A DNA stretch of 47,016 bases, taken from assembly GCF_022346945.1 (NCBI RefSeq), contig NZ_JAKRNI010000023.1, positions 1 to 47,016 on the forward strand, read 5' to 3'. This document shows, one piece after another, positions 36,809 through 47,016 of this stretch; position 1 is the stretch's first letter, and the number at the start of each line of letters is the position of its first letter. The position numbers were made by a program, and so were the translations under genes. This DNA is from Microbacterium sp. ACRRU. GTDB lineage: Bacteria; Actinomycetota; Actinomycetes; Actinomycetales; Microbacteriaceae. A model generated the notes under the pieces. The model ran no database searches. It was not told the DNA's origin and saw nothing but the letters and a program-made list of their open reading frames with translations.

Positions 36809-36836
36809 AAGGCCCCCGGCGTGAGCCGGGGGCCTT
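36809..36836 (-). terminator. Distal hairpin after rpoC
   Basis: Perfect 12-bp stem (36809-36820 with 36825-36836) with GTGA/TCAC loop. Second of two hairpins after the rpoC stop. A typical actinobacterial GC-rich terminator without a strong T-run. Confidence 0.8.
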
Positions 36837-36846
36837 CGGGGGATCC

Positions 36847-36872
36847 GGATGCCGCACCGGGGTGCGGCATCC
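36847..36872 (-). terminator. Proximal hairpin after rpoC
   Basis: Inverted repeat 36847-36858 with 36861-36872 (12 bp, 2 nt between arms, effectively a 10-bp stem), starting 7 nt after the rpoC stop. Tandem with the hairpin at 36809-36836. Confidence 0.7.
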
Positions 36873-36879
36873 GTCTCAC

Positions 36880-39800
36880 TCAGTTGTACGTGCCGGGCGT
36901 GAAGTCGTCCGTCGAGAAGCTGTCGAAATCGACGTAGCTCAGGTCGGCGTCGCTGTATGCGCCGTCCGAGGCGAAGATGCGGTTGGGGTACCGCTCGCTC
37001 TTGGCCTCTTCCGTCGCCTCGACGGTGACGTTGCGGTACTTCGCAAGTCCCGTTCCGGCGGGGATGAGCTTTCCGATGATGACGTTCTCCTTGAGGCCGA
37101 CCAGCGGGTCGCTCTTGCCCTCCATGGCCGCCTGCGTCAGGACGCGGGTGGTCTCCTGGAAGGACGCGGCCGACAGCCACGACTCGGTCGCCAGCGACGC
37201 CTTGGTGATACCCATCAGCTCGGGACGACCCGACGCGGGACGCTTGCCCTCGCCGACCGCCTCGCGGTTGATGGTCTGGTAGCGCTTGAAGTCCACCAGC
37301 TCACCGGGCAGCAGGTCGGTGTCGCCGTGGTCGACGACGGTGACCTTGCGCAGCATCTGGCGCACGATGACCTCGATGTGCTTGTCGTGGATCGGCACAC
37401 CCTGCGAGCGGTACACGCCCTGGACGCCGTTGACGAGGTACTTCTGCACCTCGCGGGCACCCTGCACGCGCATGACCTCCTTGGGGTCGAGCGTTCCGAC
37501 CTGGAGGGGCTCGCCGACCTTGACGTGCTGGCCGTCCTCGACGAGGAGGGTCGCACGCTTCAGGACCGGGTAGACCACCGGCTCGTCGCCGTTGTCGGGC
37601 GTGAGGATGACCTTCTTGGCCTTCTCGGTCTCGTCGATCGTGATGCGGCCGTCGGCCTCGGCGATCGGCGAGGCACCCTTCGGGGTGCGCGCCTCGAACA
37701 GCTCCTGCACGCGGGGCAGACCCTGCGTGATGTCATCGGCGGACGCGGAACCACCGGTGTGGAAGGTACGCATCGTCAGCTGCGTACCGGGCTCACCGAT
37801 CGACTGGGCCGCGATGATGCCGACGGCCTCGCCGATGTCGACGATCTTTCCGGTCGCGAGCGAACGGCCGTAGCACTTCGCGCACACGCCGACCGCCGAG
37901 TCGCAGGTCAGGACCGAGCGGACCTTGATGGTCTCGACCCCGCCCGCGACCAGCTTGTCGATGAGCACGTCGCCCACGTCGTCGCCGGCCTCGGCGAGGA
38001 CGGTGCCCTGCGCGTCGACGACCGCCGTGGCGAGCGTACGAGCGAACACCGAGTTCTCGACGTTGGCGTCCTTGACCAGGGTGCCGGTGGAGTCGACCGC
38101 GGCGATCGGGAGCTCGAGGCCCTTCGACGTGCCGCAGTCCTCCTCGCGGATGATGACGTCCTGCGAGACGTCCACGAGACGACGCGTGAGGTAACCCGAG
38201 TCGGCCGTACGGAGGGCCGTGTCGGCCAGACCCTTACGGGCACCGTGCGTGGCGATGAAGTACTCGGCGACCGACAGACCCTCGCGGTACGAGGAGATGA
38301 TCGGACGCGGGATGATCTCACCCTTCGGGTTGTTCACCAGACCACGCATACCCGCGATGTTGCGGATCTGCAGCCAGTTACCACGAGCGCCCGACGAGAC
38401 CATGCGGTTGATGGTGTTGTCGGCCGGGAAGTTGTCGCGCATCGCCTTCTGGACGGCATCCGTGGCCTCGGTCCAGATCTTGATGAGCTCCTGGCGACGC
38501 TCGGCGTCGGTGGTCAGACCCTTCTCGTACTGCGCCTGGACCTTCGCGGCCTGCTTCTCGTAGCCCGCGACGATCTCGCCCTTGTTCGGGGGCGTGAGGA
38601 TGTCGCTCAGCGCGACCGTCACACCCGAACGCGTGGCCCAGTAGAAGCCGGCGTCCTTGATGCGGTCGAGCGATGCGGCGACCTCGACCTTGGGGTACTC
38701 CTCGGCCAGCTTGTTGACGATCTGCGACAGCTTGCCCTTGTCGGCCTGCTCGCGGACGAACGGGTAGCCCTTGGGGAGCGTGTCGTTGAAGATCGCCTGA
38801 CCGAGCGAGGCATCCACGAGACCGTGCTGCTCGTAGCCCTCGGGCGCCTGACCCTCGAGGAAGGTCAGACCCGGGATGCGGATGCGCACCTTGGCCTGCA
38901 GGTCGAGGGTTCCCTCGTCCTTGGCCAGGATGGCCTCGCCGACCGAACCGAACACGCGGCCTTCGCCCGCCGCACCCTCCTTGAGGGTGGTCAGGTGGTG
39001 CAGACCGATGATCATGTCCTGCGAGGGCAGGGTCACCGGGCGACCGTCCGACGGCTTCAGGATGTTGTTCGACGCGAGCATCAGCACGCGGGCCTCGGCC
39101 TGCGCCTCGACCGAGAGCGGCAGGTGGACGGCCATCTGGTCACCGTCGAAGTCGGCGTTGAACGCCGCGCAGACGAGCGGGTGCAGCTGGATCGCCTTGC
39201 CCTCGACGAGCTGGGGCTCGAACGCCTGGATGCCGAGACGGTGCAGCGTGGGCGCACGGTTCAGCAGCACGGGACGCTCGCGGATGATCTCCTCGAGCAC
39301 GTCCCAGACCTCGGGACGGTAGCGCTCGACGGCGCGCTTGGCGGCCTTGATGTTCTGCGAGTGACCGAGGTCGATCAGGCGCTTGATCACGAACGGCTTG
39401 AACAGCTCGAGCGCCATCTGCTTGGGCAGACCGCACTGGTGCAGCTTCAGCTGGGGTCCGACGATGATGACCGAACGACCCGAGTAGTCCACGCGCTTGC
39501 CGAGCAGGTTCTGGCGGAAACGACCCTGCTTTCCCTTGAGCATGTCGCTCAGGGACTTCAGGGCGCGGTTGCCGGTACCCGTGACGGGGCGACCGCGGCG
39601 GCCGTTGTCGAACAGCGCGTCGACAGCCTCCTGCAGCATGCGCTTCTCGTTGTTCACGATGATCTCGGGGGCACCGAGGTCGATGAGGCGACGCAGGCGG
39701 TTGTTGCGGTTGATCACACGACGGTAGAGGTCGTTCAGGTCGGAGGTGGCGAAACGGCCACCGTCGAGCTGGACCATCGGGCGCAGCTCCGGCGGGATCA

Positions 39801-40755
39801 CCGGAACGACGTCGAGCACCATCGAGGCCGGCGACATGCCGGTCTGCAGGAACGAGTTGACGACCTTCAGACGCTTGATCGCACGGATCTTGCGCTGGCC
39901 CTTGCCCTCGGAGATCTGCAGGTGAAGGCTGTCGGCCTCGGCCTGCAGGTCGAAGGTCTCCAGGCGACGCTTGATCGACTCGGCGCCCATGTGGGCCTCG
40001 AAGTACTGACCGAAGCGGTCCTGCAGCTCGTGGAAGACGTCGTCCTCGGGCTTGAGGGCGCCGACCTCGAGCGTGCGGAAGTCCTCCCACACGCGCTCGA
40101 GCTTGGCGATCTGCTCGTCCGCGTTCTTGCGGATCGAGGTCATGTCCTTCTCGGCGGCGTCCTTGACCTTCTTCTTCTGGTCGGCCTTGGCACCCTCGGC
40201 CTCGAGAGCCGCGAGCTCCTCCTCCAGCTTCGCAAGGCGAGCGGCGATGCGCGAGTCGCGACGGTCGCCGAGCGTCTTCAGCTCGAGACGGATGTTGTTC
40301 TCCTGCGTCGCGAGGTCGCGGTGACGAGCATCTTCGTCGACCGAGATGACCATGTAGGCGGCGAAGTAGATGACCTTCTCGAGGTCCTTCGGCGCCATGT
40401 CGAGCAGGTAGCCCAGACGCGACGGCACACCCTTGAAGTACCAGATGTGGGTCACGGGCGCGGCGAGCTCGATGTGGCCCATGCGCTCACGACGGACCGA
40501 GGACTTGGTGACCTCGACGCCGCAGCGCTCGCAGACGATGCCCTTGAAGCGGACGCGCTTGTACTTGCCGCACGCGCACTCCCAGTCGCGGGAGGGCCCG
40601 AAGATCTGCTCGCCGAACAGACCGTCCTTCTCGGGCTTCAGCGTGCGGTAGTTGATGGTTTCGGGCTTCTTGACCTCACCGAAGGACCAACGACGGATGT
40701 CGTCGGCGGTGGCCAGGCCGATACGAAGCTGATCGAAAGTGGTTGATTCGAGCAC
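36880..40755 (-). CDS. rpoC: DNA-directed RNA polymerase subunit beta'
   Basis: 1,291 aa from GTG at 40755, with AGGAGA 4 nt upstream. The N-terminal zinc site has Cys60, Cys62, Cys75 and Cys78. The catalytic Mg-binding loop [12 protein letters not shown] lies at about residue 533; a second zinc site includes [13 protein letters not shown] in the C-terminal half. Carries the active-site Asp triad of RNA polymerase. 41 nt after rpoB, same operon; followed by two strong hairpins. Confidence 0.99.
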   Translation of the reverse strand: MLESTTFDQLRIGLATADDIRRWSFGEVKKPETINYRTLKPEKDGLFGEQIFGPSRDWECACGKYKRVRFKGIVCERCGVEVTKSSVRRERMGHIELAAPVTHIWYFKGVPSRLGYLLDMAPKDLEKVIYFAAYMVISVDEDARHRDLATQENNIRLELKTLGDRRDSRIAARLAKLEEELAALEAEGAKADQKKKVKDAAEKDMTSIRKNADEQIAKLERVWEDFRTLEVGALKPEDDVFHELQDRFGQYFEAHMGAESIKRRLETFDLQAEADSLHLQISEGKGQRKIRAIKRLKVVNSFLQTGMSPASMVLDVVPVIPPELRPMVQLDGGRFATSDLNDLYRRVINRNNRLRRLIDLGAPEIIVNNEKRMLQEAVDALFDNGRRGRPVTGTGNRALKSLSDMLKGKQGRFRQNLLGKRVDYSGRSVIIVGPQLKLHQCGLPKQMALELFKPFVIKRLIDLGHSQNIKAAKRAVERYRPEVWDVLEEIIRERPVLLNRAPTLHRLGIQAFEPQLVEGKAIQLHPLVCAAFNADFDGDQMAVHLPLSVEAQAEARVLMLASNNILKPSDGRPVTLPSQDMIIGLHHLTTLKEGAAGEGRVFGSVGEAILAKDEGTLDLQAKVRIRIPGLTFLEGQAPEGYEQHGLVDASLGQAIFNDTLPKGYPFVREQADKGKLSQIVNKLAEEYPKVEVAASLDRIKDAGFYWATRSGVTVALSDILTPPNKGEIVAGYEKQAAKVQAQYEKGLTTDAERRQELIKIWTEATDAVQKAMRDNFPADNTINRMVSSGARGNWLQIRNIAGMRGLVNNPKGEIIPRPIISSYREGLSVAEYFIATHGARKGLADTALRTADSGYLTRRLVDVSQDVIIREEDCGTSKGLELPIAAVDSTGTLVKDANVENSVFARTLATAVVDAQGTVLAEAGDDVGDVLIDKLVAGGVETIKVRSVLTCDSAVGVCAKCYGRSLATGKIVDIGEAVGIIAAQSIGEPGTQLTMRTFHTGGSASADDITQGLPRVQELFEARTPKGASPIAEADGRITIDETEKAKKVILTPDNGDEPVVYPVLKRATLLVEDGQHVKVGEPLQVGTLDPKEVMRVQGAREVQKYLVNGVQGVYRSQGVPIHDKHIEVIVRQMLRKVTVVDHGDTDLLPGELVDFKRYQTINREAVGEGKRPASGRPELMGITKASLATESWLSAASFQETTRVLTQAAMEGKSDPLVGLKENVIIGKLIPAGTGLAKYRNVTVEATEEAKSERYPNRIFASDGAYSDADLSYVDFDSFSTDDFTPGTYN

Positions 40756-40796
40756 TGGTTCTCCTGTGTCGGAATTCTGTTCGTTGCCTGGCCGGG

Positions 40797-44294
<3,498 letters not shown>

Positions 44295-44462
44295 GGGAAT
44301 AACCTCCAGAAGCCCGGGCGAGGGGCTCGTGATTCCTTGTCGTCAGGTGGAGTGCGTTCCTGCCCCAATAACCTGCTCGTCGCACGCCGCGGTGAAGCGG
44401 GGACGGGCAGGCTCAGCCGACCACCATATGAGGGCAGGGGGAATCGAGGAGCGCGAAGTCCA

Positions 44463-44491
44463 AGCATACGCGGGAGGACGCGCCGTGTCCA
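44463..44491 (-). promoter_or_regulatory. Candidate rpoB promoter
   Basis: Minus strand: TGGACA (44486-44491), 17-nt spacer, TATGCT (44463-44468). Predicted start near 44456. The 44295-44455 leader shows no other obvious element apart from the rpoB ribosome site. Confidence 0.5.
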
Positions 44492-44500
44492 GTCGAATTC

Positions 44501-44529
44501 TTGACGACTTTGCGTACCTGCGGTATAAC
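44501..44529 (+). promoter_or_regulatory. Near-consensus promoter facing away from rpoB
   Basis: Plus strand: TTGACG (44501-44506), 17-nt spacer, TATAAC (44524-44529), each 5 of 6 to consensus, the best sigma-70-like match found in the window. It points into the 3' end of the convergent pxpBC gene and no plus-strand gene follows, so any transcript would be antisense or a small RNA. Confidence 0.5.
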
Positions 44530-44563
44530 CGCGCACGCCTCGACCGGATTCCCGATCCCGTCC

Positions 44564-46129
44564 TCAGCGTCCGCGAAATCGCACGCGGTCTCCCGGCCGG
44601 AGCTGAGCGAGACGGTCGAGCGCGGCATCCGTCACCACCGCGATCACGGGATACCCGCCCGTGACGGGACCGTCGGCCAACAGGACCACCGGCCGACCGT
44701 GCGGAGGCACCTGCAGCGCACCGGGCCGCATCCCCTCGCTGGGCAGCTCGTCCGGCCGGGATCGGTCGAGCGCGGGGCCGTCGAGTCGGATGCCGACGCG
44801 GTCGGCGTCGCCGGTCACGGTCCAGGTCGCGTCCCGCAGGACGCGCAGCGCGGCCGGTGTGAACCAGTCCGCACGAGGCCCCGGCGTCACGGGGACGTCG
44901 ATGGCCGGGGCGGGAACCGACCACGGGAAGACGTCGACGACCGGGACGGGCGCGACGGCCGCACCGGCGCGGGGCACGTCACCGGGCCGCAGCGCCGCGG
45001 GGCCGAGCGAGGCCAGCGTGTCGGTCGAGCGCGAGCCGAACGACAGCGGAGCGACGATCCCGCCGCGCACCGCGAGCACGAGCCGCGCGCCCGCGCGGGC
45101 GACCCCGACCGACAGCTCGGCACCAGCGGAGAGCAGCAGGGGCGCGTAGGCATCCTGCGCCCAGCCGTCGACGCGGATGTCCGCGAGCGCGCCCGTCACG
45201 GCGACCCACACGTCACGTTCGGCGCGAGCGCGGAAACCGCCGAGGACGATCTCGACACCGGCGGCGTCCTCGGCGTTCCCGACGAGCCGGTTCGCGACGC
45301 GCAGGGCGCCGCGGTCGAGGGCGCCCGACCGGGACACGCCGAGTCCGGCCCGGCCGGGACGACCGAGGTCCTGGACGGTGGCGCGGGCGCCGGGATCGAG
45401 GATGCGAAGCGCCGGCGCGGCGTCCGCCCTCGGGGCGGCATCCGCCCGCGCGGTGCGGCCGAGCTCGTGCCGGGAAGCGGATGCCACGGGCGCGGCGGCC
45501 GCGACGGCAGCCCGTTCCGGCACGAACCGCACGCGCGCGCCCGGGGGAAGCAGCACCGGGTCGATGGCATCCGGGGCGAAGAGGGCGGCGTCGGTCGTCC
45601 CGATGAGCCGCCAGCCGCCGGGCGTCTCGCGGGGGTACGCCCCGGTGAACTCCCCCGCGAGTCCCACCGAACCGGCCGGCACACGCGTGCGCGGCTGCGC
45701 CAGCCGGGGGACCTCGAACGCCCACTCGGCGCTCACCAGGTACGCGAAGCCGGGGGCGAACCCCGTGAACGCCACCCGCCAGCGCGCGGCGGCGTGCCGC
45801 GCGATGAGTTCGGGAGAGCGGATGCCGAGCGCCTCGGCGGTGTCGTCGAGATCGGGGCCGTCGTACCGGAGCGGCACCTCGACGAGAGGCCCTGGGGGCG
45901 ATTCCGCCGCCGGCGACCCCGCGGCGGAGCGGATCCACGCGTGCACCGCGGCGACCGTGATGCGGGCGGGATCGAACGCCACCAGCACGGTGCGCGCCGC
46001 GGGGACGAGGTCCTCGATCCCCTCGGGCGGATCCGCGGCGAGCGCCGCGTGCAGCGCGAGGACGCCGGCGAGATCGTCGACCTCGGCCAGGACCGCCCCC
46101 TCCCCCATCGACCGCAGGCGCGGCGTCAC
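44564..46129 (-). CDS. pxpBC: Fused 5-oxoprolinase subunits B and C (KipI-KipA type)
   Basis: 521 aa. GTG at 46129 overlaps the pxpA stop by 4 nt; a later ATG (46108) is an alternative. Residues about 5-205 form the PxpB/KipI domain with FTGFAPGFAYL and the PRTRVPAGSVGLAG stretch. Residues about 240-520 form the PxpC/KipA (allophanate hydrolase subunit 2-like) domain with DPGARATVQDLGRPG and SGALDRGALRVANRLVGN. With PxpA they form an ATP-dependent 5-oxoprolinase that hydrolyses 5-oxoproline to glutamate. The fusion of B and C is less common than separate genes. The last codons lie about 35 nt from the outward promoter upstream of rpoB. Confidence 0.9.
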   Translation of the reverse strand: MTPRLRSMGEGAVLAEVDDLAGVLALHAALAADPPEGIEDLVPAARTVLVAFDPARITVAAVHAWIRSAAGSPAAESPPGPLVEVPLRYDGPDLDDTAEALGIRSPELIARHAAARWRVAFTGFAPGFAYLVSAEWAFEVPRLAQPRTRVPAGSVGLAGEFTGAYPRETPGGWRLIGTTDAALFAPDAIDPVLLPPGARVRFVPERAAVAAAAPVASASRHELGRTARADAAPRADAAPALRILDPGARATVQDLGRPGRAGLGVSRSGALDRGALRVANRLVGNAEDAAGVEIVLGGFRARAERDVWVAVTGALADIRVDGWAQDAYAPLLLSAGAELSVGVARAGARLVLAVRGGIVAPLSFGSRSTDTLASLGPAALRPGDVPRAGAAVAPVPVVDVFPWSVPAPAIDVPVTPGPRADWFTPAALRVLRDATWTVTGDADRVGIRLDGPALDRSRPDELPSEGMRPGALQVPPHGRPVVLLADGPVTGGYPVIAVVTDAALDRLAQLRPGDRVRFRGR

Positions 46130-46878
46130 CACGGGGCGCGAACCTCCACCCCCGCGTCGTCGAGGGCCGCCCGCACGGCACGGGCCATGCTCACCGCGGC
46201 CGGGGTGTCGCCGTGCAGGCACAACGACGCCGCGGGGACGGCGATGCGGCCCCCGCCCACCGTGTCGACGGTGCCGTCGCTCAGGAGCCGACGCGCGCGG
46301 TCGGCCACCCGTTCGGGATCCTCGACGAGCGCCCCCGGGTGGTCGCGCGGCACGAGACCTCCGGTCGGGGCGTACCCGCGATCGAGGAACGCCTCGTGCA
46401 CGAACGGGAGCCCCGCGGATGCCGCGGCCTCGCTGATCGCGCCGGGGAGCCCGAGCACGGGCAGGGCCCGGCCGAGTCGGGCGGAGTGGTCGGCGACGGC
46501 GGCGACGACCGCGGCGGCCTGTGCGGCGTCGACGGAGACGGCGTGGTAGAGCGCGCCGTGGGGTTTGACGTAGCGCAGGTCGGCGCCGGCGAGCTCGAGC
46601 GCGTCGAGCTGGGCGGCGATGCTCGCCCGCAGCTCGCCGGGGGGCGGGTCGCGGCGCACTCGGCCGAAGTTCGCGCGGTCCTCGTACGCCGGGTGCGCGC
46701 CGACCGCGACGCCGAACCGTCTCGCCCGCTCGACCGACGCCCGCATCGACTCGGCGTCGCCGGCGTGGGCGCCGCACGCGATGCTGGCGCTGGACACGAG
46801 CGAGAACATCGCCTCGTCGTCGGCGGTGGGCACCCCGTCGACGGTCTCGCCGAGGTCGGCGTTGAGATCCACGCGCAT
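46126..46878 (-). CDS. pxpA: 5-oxoprolinase subunit A (LamB/YcsF family)
   Basis: 250 aa from ATG at 46878. Family motifs: DLNADLGE at the N terminus, SIACGAHAGD, HPAYEDRANFGR, YVKPHGALYH, EAFLDRGY and CLHGDTP near the C terminus. Works with PxpB and PxpC to cleave 5-oxoproline, a spontaneous by-product of glutamine and glutamate. Overlaps the fused pxpBC gene by 4 nt. No transporter gene accompanies the pair inside the window. Confidence 0.93.
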   Translation of the reverse strand: MRVDLNADLGETVDGVPTADDEAMFSLVSSASIACGAHAGDAESMRASVERARRFGVAVGAHPAYEDRANFGRVRRDPPPGELRASIAAQLDALELAGADLRYVKPHGALYHAVSVDAAQAAAVVAAVADHSARLGRALPVLGLPGAISEAAASAGLPFVHEAFLDRGYAPTGGLVPRDHPGALVEDPERVADRARRLLSDGTVDTVGGGRIAVPAASLCLHGDTPAAVSMARAVRAALDDAGVEVRAPW

Positions 46879-46884
46879 GCCCTC

Positions 46885-46890
46885 ACGCTA
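46885..46890 (-). promoter_or_regulatory. Candidate -10 box for a leaderless pxpA transcript
   Basis: TAGCGT on the minus strand, 6 nt before the ATG at 46878, with no ribosome site. A -35 box, if any, would overlap the palindrome at 46910-46965. Confidence 0.4.
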
Positions 46891-46909
46891 CTGCCGTATC
46901 CCCGTGCGC

Positions 46910-46965
46910 GAGTCGCCAAGATGTGTCGCCTATCCGTGCCCTCAGGCGACACATCTTGGCGACTC
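46910..46965. repeat. Long perfect palindrome upstream of pxpA
   Basis: 22-bp perfect arms (46910-46931 and 46944-46965) around a 12-nt loop; pairing continues past one mismatch on the outside. Core CCAAGATGTGTCGCC. No adjacent T-run. It may be a terminator for a gene beyond the window, an operator for pxpA, or a dispersed REP-like element. Confidence 0.75.
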
Positions 46966-47016
46966 ACGCGACGTTACGGGGGTGTGACGAAAACGCACGA
47001 GGGGTGGGAACGGGGC

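Overview
The window is chromosomal DNA from a high-GC actinobacterium, most likely Microbacterium or a close relative in the Microbacteriaceae. This rests on strong G/C third-position bias, actinobacterial rpoB/rpoC/str sequences, frequent GTG/TTG starts, many ATGA/GTGA gene overlaps, and TANNNT boxes lying 6-7 nt before start codons. No tRNA, rRNA or CRISPR was seen.

Left part (1-13.6 kb): an exopolysaccharide/cell-surface region, visibly less GC-rich than the rest up to about 9 kb. It opens with the 3' end of an IS3-family element. Next comes a large secreted heparinase II/III-like protein (147-4748, -) carrying a perfect internal 521-bp repeat, then a membrane protein of unknown function (-). 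A + strand run follows: Wzz/BY-kinase, low-molecular-weight tyrosine phosphatase, a fused HPr-kinase-like/PqqD-like protein and a type I signal peptidase. A small minus-strand ORF lies between the phosphatase and the kinase/PqqD gene. VanZ, DUF4012 and small membrane proteins follow on the minus strand.

Middle (13.7-18.4 kb, -): the str operon rpsL-rpsG-fusA-tuf, with hairpins after rpsG, fusA and tuf.

18.4-35.2 kb (-): a long run of close or overlapping genes that matches the bifidobacterial PFNA cluster (Ser/Thr kinase, giant Ig/FN3 surface protein, MoxR AAA ATPase, DUF58, transglutaminase-like membrane protein). It is extended by an FHA-domain protein and a tail-anchored protein with five 12-residue DDTV repeats, and is preceded by three proteins of unknown function. 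The transglutaminase lacks the catalytic Cys and His. The arrangement suggests kinase-FHA phospho-signalling at the envelope. The cluster separates rpoBC from the str operon.

Right part (35.3-47 kb): two related secreted/membrane proteins converge on a palindromic element. Then come rpoC and rpoB (-) with tandem hairpins after rpoC, and a 5-oxoprolinase pair (pxpA and a fused pxpB-pxpC, -). The window ends in a second long palindrome.
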